A stretch of 64,000 bases of DNA from Paracoccaceae bacterium (GTDB taxonomy: Bacteria > Pseudomonadota > Alphaproteobacteria > Rhodobacterales > Rhodobacteraceae). The stretch spans positions 62,001 through 126,000 of the forward strand of contig JAKVCO010000007.1 of assembly GCA_022448245.1 (NCBI GenBank), written 5' to 3'. The position numbers were made by a program, and so were the translations under genes. The notes beneath the pieces are model-generated. The model searched no databases. It was not told the DNA's origin and saw only the letters and a list, made by a program, of their open reading frames with translations. Shown here piece by piece: positions 51,199-60,666 of this stretch (position 1 is its first letter; the number at the start of each line of letters is the position of its first letter).

Positions 51199-53328
51199 AT
51201 GAGCAGGTCACGTAAACCACTGGTGGCGGAACGCCGCTACCCGGCGAAGGCCGGCAGCAAACCGTCTGGGCGGAAACCAAACCCTCCCAAACGTCCGAGG
51301 AAGGCGAAGGCCAAGAGACGTCCGTGGTATGCGCGGCTCGTCGCTTGGATTGCACGCCTGATCTGGTCGATCACGTGGCGTGGCACGGTCATAGTCACCG
51401 GCCTTGTGGCGATCGCCGCCATCTACGTTGCCATGACGCTACCGGACGCCGAGGTCTTCGCTGACCAGCGGGCCCGAGGCTCGGTCACGATGCTCGACCG
51501 CGATGGGCAGACTTTTGCATGGCGGGGTGACCAATATGGCGGTTTCACCCAGGCCAGCGCCGTGTCACCGCACGTACGCAATGCGGTGATCGCGACCGAA
51601 GACAAACGCTTCTACAGCCATCTCGGCGTCTCCCCGCGCGGCATCGCCTCGGCGGTTCGCATCAACCTGCGTGAAGGCCGCGGCCCTCTGTCAGGCCATG
51701 GTGGCTCCACGCTGACCCAACAGACGGCCAAGCTCGTCTGCTTGGGCGTCCCTTATGATCCGGACGCGTGGCCGAGCGAGGCAGCCTACGAGGCTGACTG
51801 CCGCGAGGGCTCCATCACCCGAAAGGTGCGCGAAGCGATTTACGCGCTGGGGATGGAGATCAAGTATTCCAAGGACGAGATCCTCACGATCTACCTGAAC
51901 CGCGCCTTCCTGGGCTCTACCGCCCGTGGGTTCGAGGCCGCCTCCCAGCGCTATTTCGGCAAGCCCGCGTCGCAGGTCTCTCCCGCTGAGGCTGCGATGA
52001 TGGCTGGTCTTCTTGTGGCCCCGTCGCGCTTTGCCCCCACCAACAATCTGGAGCGCAGTCAGGAACGCGCGGCAACCGTCGTGCACCTGATGGAAGAACA
52101 AGGGTACCTCAGTTTCGCCGAAGCGCGCGACGCGCAGGACAACCCGGCGACCCTGTCCAAGGCCGCCGCTGCGCGCCAAGGCGGCTACTTTGCCGATTGG
52201 GTGATGGGCACGGGTCCAGATTTCTTCACCTATGACACCACCGAAGACGTGATCCTCAAGACCACGTTCGACCCGCGCATCCAGCGCGCCGCCGAAGAGG
52301 CGCTGACGCTGATCTTTGACACGAAGGTGCGCGAAGGCTCTGAAGCGGAAGCTGCCATTGTCGTCATGAGCGCCGATGGCGCCGTTCGGGCCATGGTCGG
52401 CGGGCGCGATTTGCGTGTGAACGGCGCCTTCAACCGCGCCACACAGGCCAATCGTCAGACGGGATCCACCTTCAAGCCCTTCGTCTACGCCACGGCTATG
52501 GATCTGGGCTACGGGCCGCTCGACACGGTGGTGGACGAGCCCTGGTCGATCAACGTGCCCGGATCGGGCACTTATGCGCCAGCCAACTACAACAACGAAT
52601 TCGCAGGCCGCGTGACACTGACCGAGGCACTGGCACGGTCGCTGAACATCCCTGCTGTCAAAATCTCAGAAAGCTTGGGGCGCGACCTTGTGCGCAAAGT
52701 CGCCGAAGACTTCGGGATCGACTCCAAGCTCGCCAACGGTCCAGCCTTGGCCCTCGGCGCCTCTGAGTCCACGCTTCTTGAGATGACGGGCGCCTATGCA
52801 GGCATCCTGAACGGTGGATCATCCGTGACGCCCTACGGCCTCATTGACCTGCGCCTGTTGGGCGATGACGACCCGCTCATGGGGACTGGCGGCGGCATTG
52901 GCGACAGGGTCATTCAGGAAGAAGCGGCTGAAAAGTTGATGTACATGATGAACGCGGTGATCACCGAAGGCTCAGGCCGCCGGGCCGCAATCGATGGCTA
53001 CGAGATTGCCGGCAAGACGGGCACTACCCAAGCTGCCCGCGATGCGTGGTTCATCGGCTTCACGGCGGATTACGTCGCAGGCGTCTGGATGGGATACGAT
53101 GACAACCGCCCGCTGACGGGCGTCACCGGGTCGGGCCTGCCCGCCGACATCTGGCGCGAAACGATGAGCCGGGTGCACGGCGAAATTCCTCCCCCGCCCC
53201 TGCCCATGGCCCGCCGCATTGAGACGCCACAGGCGCCGGAACTGGCACCGCAAGCGCAAGCTGACGAACCGGGCGCGGTCGAAGGTCTTATTCTTGATGT
53301 GCTGCGAGGGATACTCGGCGACGGTTAA
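51199..53328 (+). CDS. Class A penicillin-binding protein 1A (transglycosylase/transpeptidase)
   Basis: 709 residues. A basic cytoplasmic tail (residues 1-45) is followed by one membrane helix (WRGTVIVTGLVAIAAIYVAM). The GT51 domain has the glutamate motif in VIATEDKRFYSHLGVSPRG and GGSTLTQQTAK. The transpeptidase has SxxK in TGSTFKPF near residue 422, SLN in ARSLNIPAVK and KTGTTQA near residue 604. Between the two GT motifs there is an insert with two cysteines (VCLGVPYDPD ... EADCREGS), which I recall from other Rhodobacterales. It polymerises and cross-links peptidoglycan in the periplasm. Confidence 0.93.
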   Translation: MSRSRKPLVAERRYPAKAGSKPSGRKPNPPKRPRKAKAKRRPWYARLVAWIARLIWSITWRGTVIVTGLVAIAAIYVAMTLPDAEVFADQRARGSVTMLDRDGQTFAWRGDQYGGFTQASAVSPHVRNAVIATEDKRFYSHLGVSPRGIASAVRINLREGRGPLSGHGGSTLTQQTAKLVCLGVPYDPDAWPSEAAYEADCREGSITRKVREAIYALGMEIKYSKDEILTIYLNRAFLGSTARGFEAASQRYFGKPASQVSPAEAAMMAGLLVAPSRFAPTNNLERSQERAATVVHLMEEQGYLSFAEARDAQDNPATLSKAAAARQGGYFADWVMGTGPDFFTYDTTEDVILKTTFDPRIQRAAEEALTLIFDTKVREGSEAEAAIVVMSADGAVRAMVGGRDLRVNGAFNRATQANRQTGSTFKPFVYATAMDLGYGPLDTVVDEPWSINVPGSGTYAPANYNNEFAGRVTLTEALARSLNIPAVKISESLGRDLVRKVAEDFGIDSKLANGPALALGASESTLLEMTGAYAGILNGGSSVTPYGLIDLRLLGDDDPLMGTGGGIGDRVIQEEAAEKLMYMMNAVITEGSGRRAAIDGYEIAGKTGTTQAARDAWFIGFTADYVAGVWMGYDDNRPLTGVTGSGLPADIWRETMSRVHGEIPPPPLPMARRIETPQAPELAPQAQADEPGAVEGLILDVLRGILGDG

Positions 53329-53927
53329 CCCGCGCGCTTGAGATCGTCGATCAGGCCATTCACGTTGCCGCGGTTGCGGTCGAGGAGGGCCGTGATCTCC
53401 ACCCGCTCCGTGGCGAGCAAGTTCACGCCTTCGATCAGCATGTTGACGAAACGATCCTGACCGGAGCGATCAGAGACAATGAACGTCAGCTCAAAGGGGT
53501 TCTCGCCGCGCAGGAAGGCCGTGGTAGAGACCTCGTAGAACCGTCCCGCCTGACGCGCCCCGTTCACTTCGATCCGGCCGCCGATAAACTCGCGGAAGCG
53601 TTTGCCGTATTTGCGACCGATGTAGCCCTGGAAGGCCTGCGTGTAGGACGACAGCTCGGACGTCGACAGCGAGCGTGCCGTCGGGCCCAGCGCCGAACGC
53701 GCAATCGCTGGAACATCGCCGTAGCGGCCAAAGATTCGGGTGAAGTCGCCGATCATCGTTGCCTCGGACTTGCCAGAACCAATAGCCGCGTTGATGTCAC
53801 CGACAAGTCCGCTCACAAGAATTTCAGCCTCGCGGCTGGTCAGGGAAAGGGCTGGCGTCGCTGCCAAAGCTGCAAACCCACCAAGGAACCCGCGGCGTGA
53901 AAGGTTATTCAAAGTATAAATCGTCAT
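53325..53927 (-). CDS. mlaC: MlaC-family phospholipid-transport periplasmic protein with Tat-like signal
   Basis: 200 residues from ATG 53927. The N-terminus contains SRRGFLGGFAALAATPALS, which fits the twin-arginine consensus S-R-R-x-F-L, so export folded by Tat is likely. The body (about residues 30-195) has the Ttg2D/MlaC pattern including SYTQAFQGYIGRKYGKRF. It carries phospholipid between the MlaA complex and the inner-membrane ABC transporter. The gene overlaps mlaA by 23 bp; the MlaFEDB genes are not here. The stop is interlocked (TTAA) with that of the PBP gene. Confidence 0.88.
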   Translation of the reverse strand: MTIYTLNNLSRRGFLGGFAALAATPALSLTSREAEILVSGLVGDINAAIGSGKSEATMIGDFTRIFGRYGDVPAIARSALGPTARSLSTSELSSYTQAFQGYIGRKYGKRFREFIGGRIEVNGARQAGRFYEVSTTAFLRGENPFELTFIVSDRSGQDRFVNMLIEGVNLLATERVEITALLDRNRGNVNGLIDDLKRAG

Positions 53928-54651
53928 AGAGGCTTCCGTCCGTGTCCGCCGGTCCCAAAGAGGAAGATGGGTCCTCAATACCAAGTTCGAAACGGCGGTT
54001 TTGCAAATAAATCAGACGTGATTGCGCATAGCTGTCGGCGCTTTCGTAAAGAATGCCGTCTACAGTGTCGCCAAAACGGTATCGCGTGTTGGCAATTTCA
54101 GCACCGCGCGCACCAAGTCGGTAATCGCTTTCGGGAGACTCGAGCACAGTGTCGAGCGGGTCAAGGAAGACATCCACGACAAACCCTGCCGCATCACGTG
54201 CGGTCGACGGGCCGAGCACAGGAAGTTCCACATAGGCGCCTTCGCCAACGCCCCAGACATGAAGTGTCTCACCAAAATCGGTGCTGCGTTCGGGCGTGCC
54301 AAGCTCCGTGGCCGGGTCGAGGAAACCAAGAAGGCCAAAGGTAGAGTTCACGAGGAAGCGGCCCGTGTTGCTCGCCGCGCTCTCCAGATCACCCTGCAGC
54401 GCGTTGTTCACGATGACACCCGGCAAGCCGAGATTATCGGAGAAGTTGTCCACGCCGGTCCGAACCGGTGCCGGAACGACCGTTCCGTAGACCTGGCTCA
54501 CCGGGCGAAACGCCAACGTATCGACACCTTTGTTGAAACCGTGCACGCCGCGGTTCAGGCCTTCAAGCGGGTCATAGAACCCCGTTTCATCGGGTGCGGC
54601 AGCGCAGCCCATCAGAAATACCAGGGTTGCGAGAAGAGAAAATCGGAGCAC
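53905..54651 (-). CDS. mlaA: MlaA (VacJ) outer-membrane lipoprotein
   Basis: 248 residues from GTG 54651, chosen because an AGGA lies 7 nt upstream and because it gives a compact lipoprotein signal LRFSLLATLVFLMGC with lipobox FLMGC; GTG 54678 is in frame. Family motifs are DPLEGLNRGVHGFNKGVDTL, RTGVDNFSDNLGLPGVIVNN, and TFGLLGFLDPATELG. MlaA removes misplaced phospholipid from the outer leaflet of the outer membrane. Partner MlaC follows. Confidence 0.93.
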   Translation of the reverse strand: MLRFSLLATLVFLMGCAAAPDETGFYDPLEGLNRGVHGFNKGVDTLAFRPVSQVYGTVVPAPVRTGVDNFSDNLGLPGVIVNNALQGDLESAASNTGRFLVNSTFGLLGFLDPATELGTPERSTDFGETLHVWGVGEGAYVELPVLGPSTARDAAGFVVDVFLDPLDTVLESPESDYRLGARGAEIANTRYRFGDTVDGILYESADSYAQSRLIYLQNRRFELGIEDPSSSLGPADTDGSLYDDLYFE

Positions 54652-54810
54652 GTAAAAATCCTGTCGTCTGGCTGCCACACATATGCCTATGGACGCGAGA
54701 TGCTATCCCACCGCATATTGTGAGGCTAGTGTGTGACCGGTTAACTACATACGAACCAAAGGCGACTTTGGTAGGCCAACGGTAAACGTTTTCTGATTAA
54801 AAGCGAAGAG

Positions 54811-56559
54811 ATGCGCAAACAGGACGCAGACATTAAAGTTGGCCTTCGGGAACTGAAGGAGGCGCGGCGCGAAAGCCGTGCGCTCTATTGGTTTGTGGGC
54901 ATTTTCAGTTTCTTTGTGAACCTTCTGATGCTTACGGGCCCGCTGTACATGCTGCAGGTCTATGACCGGGTCATCGGATCACGTTCTGAAGAGACGCTGA
55001 TCGCGTTGTCGGTCTTGGTCCTTTTTCTATACGGGATGATGGGCCTTCTGGACTACGCGCGGGGTCGCGTGATGGGGCGAGTCGGCGCGCGCTTTCAGTC
55101 GCGGCTCGATAAACGCGTCTTTTCAGCGGTGATCCGCCGGACAGCTGTCGACCCGAACCCGCAGAGGGCCAACGGCCTGCGCGACCTCGAAGCCGTGCAG
55201 CGTCTGATGACCTCGCCGATCTTGATGGCGATCTTCGATATGCCGTGGACGCCGATATTCATTGCCGCGATTTTCCTTTTCCACCCATGGCTGGGCCTCC
55301 TTGCCTTGGCGGGTGGCGCGGTGCTGATCCTGGCGACTTTCGTGAACCAGTTGATGAGCCGGACCCCGCAAAGCCGTGCCGGTGGCGCGCAGCTTCAGGC
55401 TGATTTAATGAGCGAGCAGCTCAAGAACGAAGCCGAAGTCATTCAGGCCCTCGGCATGCGCCGCGCCTCGTTCGAGCGCTGGCATCAGTCTCGCAGCGTC
55501 TCTTTGCAAGAAGGCGTGACCGCGGCTGATATCGGCGGCACATTCTCGTCCGCGACCAAAACGTTCCGCCTCTTTTTGCAGTCCGCGATGCTGGGCCTCG
55601 GCGCCTACCTCGTTTTGCAGGGGCAACTGACGCCGGGGGCGATGATCGCAGGCTCCATTCTTCTCGGGCGCGCCCTTGCGCCGGTGGAGCAATCCATTGC
55701 GCAATGGCCCCTCGTGCAGCGCGCGCAGGAAGGCTGGAACAACCTGGCCGTCCTCTTGTCTGAGGTCCTACCAGAAGCTGAAAAGACTGAACTTCCCCGC
55801 CCCCGTGCCATGCTTGAGGCGCAACAGGCGACGATCATTCCACCGGGCCAAAGCCAGGCGGCTTTGCGCATCGTGTCCTTCAAGATTGAGCCTGGCACGG
55901 CCTGCGGCGTAATCGGCGCCTCGGGCGCCGGTAAATCCACGCTGGCCCGCGCAATCACTGGCGTGTGGCGGCCTGCGGGTGGCAAGATCCGCCTCGATGG
56001 CGCGAGCCTCGATAATTACGATCCAGACGTTCTGGGCCAACTGATCGGCTATCTGCCTCAGCGGGTGCAGCTCTTTGATGGGACAATCGCTGAGAATATC
56101 GCCCGCCTGTCTGCTCAACCTGATCCCGAGAAAGTCGTGGAAGCAGCCAAGAAAGCGGCGGCGCACGACATGATCCTCGAACTGCCAGATGGGTACGACA
56201 CGCGCGTCTCCGCCGTGGGTGGACGCCTCTCAGGCGGTCAGGTGCAACGCATAGGCCTAGCCCGCGCTATGTATGGCGACCCCGTACTCTTGGTCCTCGA
56301 TGAGCCGAATTCCAACCTCGATAACGAGGGCTCCGCAGCGCTGAACCGCGCGATCCGGGACATGAAGGCCGCCGGTGGTTCCATCATGATCATGGCTCAC
56401 CGTCCCGCTGCCATTCAGGAATGCGACGTCCTTCTGATGCTCGAAAACGGCCAGAAGCGCGCCTTTGGACCAAAGGAGGAAGTCCTCCGTGAGGTCGTGC
56501 AGAACGCAGACCAGATCAGGGCTTCGGCCCAGCAAGGCCAGACGGGAGGCGTGACATGA
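54811..56559 (+). CDS. Type I secretion system permease/ATPase (PrtD family)
   Basis: 582 residues. The N-terminal transmembrane domain starts with [20 protein letters not shown] and has no C39 peptidase-like domain, placing it with PrtD/AprD. In the nucleotide-binding domain Walker A is [15 protein letters not shown]-loop [13 protein letters not shown], signature [17 protein letters not shown], Walker [14 protein letters not shown], with N in place of the more common F/A context. It exports unfolded proteins (RTX proteases, lipases, bacteriocin-like) with the next gene product and a TolC protein not found here. ATGA overlap with the fusion protein gene. Confidence 0.92.
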   Translation: MRKQDADIKVGLRELKEARRESRALYWFVGIFSFFVNLLMLTGPLYMLQVYDRVIGSRSEETLIALSVLVLFLYGMMGLLDYARGRVMGRVGARFQSRLDKRVFSAVIRRTAVDPNPQRANGLRDLEAVQRLMTSPILMAIFDMPWTPIFIAAIFLFHPWLGLLALAGGAVLILATFVNQLMSRTPQSRAGGAQLQADLMSEQLKNEAEVIQALGMRRASFERWHQSRSVSLQEGVTAADIGGTFSSATKTFRLFLQSAMLGLGAYLVLQGQLTPGAMIAGSILLGRALAPVEQSIAQWPLVQRAQEGWNNLAVLLSEVLPEAEKTELPRPRAMLEAQQATIIPPGQSQAALRIVSFKIEPGTACGVIGASGAGKSTLARAITGVWRPAGGKIRLDGASLDNYDPDVLGQLIGYLPQRVQLFDGTIAENIARLSAQPDPEKVVEAAKKAAAHDMILELPDGYDTRVSAVGGRLSGGQVQRIGLARAMYGDPVLLVLDEPNSNLDNEGSAALNRAIRDMKAAGGSIMIMAHRPAAIQECDVLLMLENGQKRAFGPKEEVLREVVQNADQIRASAQQGQTGGVT

Positions 56560-57854
56560 GTGATACGCAGTGGTCCGCCCGCAAGCCGATGATCGTAGGT
56601 GTGCTGGCGCTGATTATCCTTCTGGGCGGCTTTGGCACCTGGGCGGCGATGGCCAATATCTCGGGCGCCATCATCGCCGGCGGCCGCATCGAGGTGGACC
56701 GCAACCGTCAGATCGTTCAGCACCCTGACGGCGGCGTGGTGGTCGAAATCAACGTGGATGAAGGTGCGGTGGTCGAAGAAGGCGACGTGCTGATCCGCCT
56801 CGATGACACTCTCCTGCGCTCTGAATTGGCAATCACGGAAGGCCAGCTGTGGGAAGCGATGGCGCGGCGCGCCCGTTTGCAGGCGGAACGCGATGGGGCC
56901 GACAAAGTCGTCTACCCCGAGCTCCTTCTCTCCATGGCCGAACGTTCGTCCGTGGCGGATGTGATCGCCGGGCAAGACCGCCTCTTCGAAGCGCGCGGTG
57001 AAACCATCGCGCGCAACGTCGAACAGCTTGAGAAGCGGCGCGATCAGATTTCCGACCAGATCGCAGGCGTCGACGCACAGCTCGCCGCGAATGAGCGTCA
57101 GCTGGAACTCCTTGAGGAGCAGTTGATCGGCCAAGAGTCCCTGCTGGAACGCGGTCTCGCACAGTTGGGTGGCGTTCTCGCAATCAAGCGTGAGGAGGCC
57201 AACCTGCTCGGCACTGTGGGCGAACTCACGGCCACACGCGCCCAATCTGAGGGTCGTATGACCGAGATCGAGATTGAGATCATCAAGCTGGGCTCGGACC
57301 GCCGGGAGGAGGCCATCACCCTCTTGCGCGACATCCAATTCCGCGAGCTGGAGCTGTTGGAACGTCGTCAGACCCTGCTTGAGAGGCTCAACAGGCTCGA
57401 TATCACTGCGCCGGTCTCAGGCGTGGTCTATGGCCTCACTGTCTTTGCAGAGCGCAGCGTCGTGCGCGCCGCGGAGCCCGTACTTTTCATCGTACCCCAA
57501 GACCGTCCGCTCGTGATCGCGGCGCAGGTGAACCCTATCAATATCGACCAGGTGTTTGTGGGCCAAAACGTGACGCTGCGCTTCTCGGCACTCGATCAGC
57601 GCACCACGCCGGAACTTGAGGGTGAGGTGGTGCTGCTTTCGGCAGATGCGTTCCAAGACGAGGCCACTCAGCAGAGCTTTTACCGCGCCGAGATAATCTT
57701 GAACGAAGGCCAGATCGCGCGGCTGCCGGAAGGGTCCACCCTTATCCCAGGCATGCCGGTGGAAAGCTTTATCCGAACGGAAGATCGCACGCCGATTGCG
57801 TATCTGGTGAAGCCCGTTGCGGATTATTTCTCCCGCGCGTTCCGCGAGGACTGA
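56556..57854 (+). CDS. HlyD-family type I secretion periplasmic adaptor (PrtE-like)
   Basis: 432 residues with one N-terminal membrane helix ([20 protein letters not shown]), a lipoyl-like segment ([20 protein letters not shown]), a long coiled coil (residues about 90-285) and the C-terminal beta-barrel domain ([18 protein letters not shown]). It links the PrtD-like ATPase with the outer-membrane channel. Overlaps the ATPase gene by 4 bp. No RTX substrate or tolC nearby. Confidence 0.93.
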   Translation: MSDTQWSARKPMIVGVLALIILLGGFGTWAAMANISGAIIAGGRIEVDRNRQIVQHPDGGVVVEINVDEGAVVEEGDVLIRLDDTLLRSELAITEGQLWEAMARRARLQAERDGADKVVYPELLLSMAERSSVADVIAGQDRLFEARGETIARNVEQLEKRRDQISDQIAGVDAQLAANERQLELLEEQLIGQESLLERGLAQLGGVLAIKREEANLLGTVGELTATRAQSEGRMTEIEIEIIKLGSDRREEAITLLRDIQFRELELLERRQTLLERLNRLDITAPVSGVVYGLTVFAERSVVRAAEPVLFIVPQDRPLVIAAQVNPINIDQVFVGQNVTLRFSALDQRTTPELEGEVVLLSADAFQDEATQQSFYRAEIILNEGQIARLPEGSTLIPGMPVESFIRTEDRTPIAYLVKPVADYFSRAFRED

Positions 57855-57962
57855 CGCCCGCTGCAGGGCCTTGCAGCAGCACTTCCAAGAAGTCGTAAGA
57901 AAGGGGGTTTCGGCCCGCCGCCCCGGGGCTATTGTGCCGGCGATTTCACAAGGAGGATTCCC

Positions 57963-58427
57963 ATGTCCGGAAAATACGAAAGCGCTCTGGCTGAGCTTGG
58001 TGTCGAGCTGCCTGATGCCCCGGCTCCCGCTGCAAACTATGTCCCCTTCGTTCGCGTAGGCGACTTGGTGCACGTGTCTGGCCAGATCTGCATGGGCCCG
58101 GACGGCCTGATCGTCGGCAAGCTTGGGGACAACATGTCTGTCGAAGACGGCGCCGCAGCCGCCAAAACCTGCGCGATCTCGCTTCTGGCACAGGTGAAGG
58201 CCGCCTGCGAAGGCGACCTCGACCGCCTGATCCGCGTGGTCAAACTGGTGGGCTTTGTGAACTCCACCGGTGACTTCACCGATCAGCCCAAGGTCATCAA
58301 TGGCGCCTCCGACTTCCTCGTAGAAGCTTTGGGCGATGCCGGCCGTCACGCACGATCCGCCGTTTCGGCAGCCTCCCTCCCCTTGGGCGTCGCTGTTGAG
58401 ATCGAGGGCATCTTTCAGGTCGCCTGA
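57963..58427 (+). CDS. RidA-family protein
   Basis: 154 residues, YjgF/Rid fold of the COG0251 long subgroup. VPFVRVGDLVHVSGQICMG and ALGDAGRHARSAVSAASLPL are characteristic; the arginine in RHARSAV corresponds to the imine-binding site of RidA-type deaminases. It may hydrolyse reactive enamines/imines in the cytoplasm. A strong AAGGAGG site precedes the ATG. It overlaps the next gene as TGATG. Confidence 0.92.
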   Translation: MSGKYESALAELGVELPDAPAPAANYVPFVRVGDLVHVSGQICMGPDGLIVGKLGDNMSVEDGAAAAKTCAISLLAQVKAACEGDLDRLIRVVKLVGFVNSTGDFTDQPKVINGASDFLVEALGDAGRHARSAVSAASLPLGVAVEIEGIFQVA

Positions 58428-59170
58428 TGCTGCCTGACGGGTTCTTCTCACGGCCTTTCGCGCACCGGGCCCTTCACGGCCCGGGCGCGCCTGAGAACAG
58501 CCGCGAGGCTGTGGCTGCTGCCGTGACGGCAGGCTACGCGATCGAGATCGACGTGCAGCGCAGCCATGACGGAGAGGCGGTGGTCTTTCACGACTACAGC
58601 CTCACCCGCCTCACTGGCAAAAGCGGCGCGATCCAGATGTTTGGCGCGGGCGAACTGGCGGAAATCCCTCTACTGGGCGGCCCAACTGGCGCGCCGCCCC
58701 TGCCGGAGGTGCTGGACCTCGTGGCGGGCAAAGTTCCTGTGGTGATCGAGATCAAGGATCAAGACGGTGCCATGGGCACCAATGTGGGCGAGCTTGAGGC
58801 TGCTGTGGCTGAGGCTTTGACCACCTATGAAGGCCCTGTCGCGGTGATGTCGTTCAACCCGCATTCTGTCGCCGCGATGGCCGAACTCGCCCCGAACATC
58901 CCGCGTGGCATCACCACCTGCGACTACAAAGCCGCAGGTTGGCCCACGGTGCCCGCCGCACGGCGCGCGGAGCTCGCAGACATCCCCGATTTTGAGCGTG
59001 TGGGCGCCTGCTTTATCTCTCACGACCGCCAAGCGCTCGGCGATACGGCGGTTGCGCGGCTGAAGGCACGGGGCGTGCCAGTGCTCTGCTGGACGATCCG
59101 ATCGGAAGAGCAGGCGCAAGACGCTCTGAAAATTGCAGATCAGATCACCTTCGAGGGATATGCCGCTTGA
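58427..59170 (+). CDS. Glycerophosphodiester phosphodiesterase family protein
   Basis: 247 residues, GDPD TIM barrel. The catalytic His-Arg is in FAHRALHGPGAPENSREA, the acidic metal ligands in AIEIDVQRSHDGEAVVFHDY with the second His, and VPVVIEIKDQDG contains another metal ligand. It hydrolyses deacylated phospholipids to glycerol-3-phosphate and an alcohol. No signal peptide, so cytoplasmic. Coupled with the RidA gene. Confidence 0.92.
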   Translation: MLPDGFFSRPFAHRALHGPGAPENSREAVAAAVTAGYAIEIDVQRSHDGEAVVFHDYSLTRLTGKSGAIQMFGAGELAEIPLLGGPTGAPPLPEVLDLVAGKVPVVIEIKDQDGAMGTNVGELEAAVAEALTTYEGPVAVMSFNPHSVAAMAELAPNIPRGITTCDYKAAGWPTVPAARRAELADIPDFERVGACFISHDRQALGDTAVARLKARGVPVLCWTIRSEEQAQDALKIADQITFEGYAA

Positions 59171-59200
59171 CGGCGTGCCCCCGTCCCCCACATCCGACCT

Positions 59201-60391
59201 ATGCCTTCCGAAACCGAAGAACACGCCGTTGAAATCCGCGCGCTGCGATCCCTGAACGAGATCGACGCCGCTGATTGGGATGCCTGTGCCGCCCCGGGCG
59301 AGGGCCGCCCGATGGACCCCTTTACCACGCACCGTTTCCTCCTCGCATTGGAGAAGAGCCGGTCTGTTGGCGTGGGCACCGGATGGGAGCCGCACTACCT
59401 CGAAGCGCGGCTGGGCAACGAAATGATCGGCGTGGCTCCGATGTACGGCAAGGCGCACAGCCAAGGCGAATACATCTTCGACCACAACTGGGCCCACGCC
59501 TACGAACGCGCGGGCGGCCGCTACTATCCAAAACTGCAAATTGCCGTGCCCCATACGCCCGCCACCGGGCGGCGCCTTCTGGTGAAGCCAGAGTATGAGA
59601 GCCTTGCACAGCAAGCGCTCGTCCAAGGGGCTGTTCAGATCGCGGCGAAAAATGAGATCAGCACCGTCCACATCACCTTCTGCACCGAGGGGGAGGTGGA
59701 GGCAGGCGTCAAAATGGGGCTTATGCCCCGCGCTTCGCAGCAGTTTCATTGGATTAACGAGAACTACGCGGATTTCGACGCTTTCCTCGCCTCGCTGAAC
59801 TCCCGCAAGCGCAAGAACATCCGCAAAGAGCGCCGTCAGGCACATGACTTCGGTGGGCAGCTCCACGCGCTGACGGGCGATGCGATCGAGCCCCATCACT
59901 GGGACGCTTTCTGGCGCTTTTACCAAGACACCGGCGCGCGGAAGTGGGGCACGCCCTATTTGACCCGCGCGTTCTTTGACGAGGCGCAGGAGACGCTGCG
60001 CGACGACATGCTCCTCGTGCTCGCAGAACGCGAGGGGCACTACGTGGCCGGTGCTTTGAACTTCATTGGGCGCGAGACGCTCTTTGGCCGTTACTGGGGT
60101 TGCGTCGAGGACCACCCCTGCCTGCATTTCGAGCTCTGCTACTATCAGGCCATTGATTTCGCGATAAACAACCAGATGGCGCGGGTCGAAGCTGGGGCGC
60201 AGGGCACGCACAAGCTCGCCCGGGGGTATCTGCCGGTGACCTGCCACTCTCTCCACTGGGTCGGTGATCCGGGGTTCCGTGAGGCGATCGAACACTTCCT
60301 TGACGCGGAGAGGGCCGCGGTGGAGGAAGAGAACGAGATCCTGACAAGCTACGGACCGTTCAAGAAGGTGGAGATAGAGGAACAGGAATGA
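59201..60391 (+). CDS. GNAT/FemAB-like protein of the COG3146 family
   Basis: 396 residues. The FDHNWAHAYERAGGRYYPKL motif and AVPHTPATGRRLLVKPEY are signatures of the COG3146 (DUF482) peptidogalycan-like family; RKNIRKERRQAHDFGGQL and GRYWGCVEDHPCLHFELCYY follow. The fold is a double acetyltransferase of FemAB type, function unproven. It overlaps phhB by 4 bp. Confidence 0.85.
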   Translation: MPSETEEHAVEIRALRSLNEIDAADWDACAAPGEGRPMDPFTTHRFLLALEKSRSVGVGTGWEPHYLEARLGNEMIGVAPMYGKAHSQGEYIFDHNWAHAYERAGGRYYPKLQIAVPHTPATGRRLLVKPEYESLAQQALVQGAVQIAAKNEISTVHITFCTEGEVEAGVKMGLMPRASQQFHWINENYADFDAFLASLNSRKRKNIRKERRQAHDFGGQLHALTGDAIEPHHWDAFWRFYQDTGARKWGTPYLTRAFFDEAQETLRDDMLLVLAEREGHYVAGALNFIGRETLFGRYWGCVEDHPCLHFELCYYQAIDFAINNQMARVEAGAQGTHKLARGYLPVTCHSLHWVGDPGFREAIEHFLDAERAAVEEENEILTSYGPFKKVEIEEQE

Positions 60392-60666
60392 CGAAACTCG
60401 ACGATGCAACCCTGCAGGAGCTGCTCGCCGCCGGTTGGGTACACGACCCCGAACGCGATGCGATCACCAAGAGCTTTGTGTTCAAGAACTTCACGCAGGC
60501 CTTCGGGTGGATGACCCAGATGGCCATCGTGGCCGAGAAGATGAACCACCATCCGGAGTGGTTTAACGTCTACAAAACCGTCGACGTGACACTAACGACC
60601 CATGACATGAACGGTCTGTCGGAGCTCGATGTGAAGCTGGCAAAGGCGATGGACGCCGCATGCTAG
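60388..60666 (+). CDS. phhB: Pterin-4a-carbinolamine dehydratase
   Basis: 92 residues. It has the catalytic motif EKMNHHPEWFNVYKTVDVTL with the paired histidines, and the C-terminal THDMNGLSELDVKLA. It dehydrates 4a-hydroxytetrahydrobiopterin formed by phenylalanine hydroxylase, or acts in molybdopterin/one-carbon metabolism (no phhA here). Starts in ATGA overlap with the upstream gene and overlaps the MscS gene start by 7 bp. Confidence 0.93.
   Translation: MTKLDDATLQELLAAGWVHDPERDAITKSFVFKNFTQAFGWMTQMAIVAEKMNHHPEWFNVYKTVDVTLTTHDMNGLSELDVKLAKAMDAAC

Noticed and set aside
57855-57962. Hairpin GCTGCA-N6-TGCAGC after the HlyD-type gene as terminator
   Set aside because: The stem is only 6 bp and has no T tract; left unannotated.
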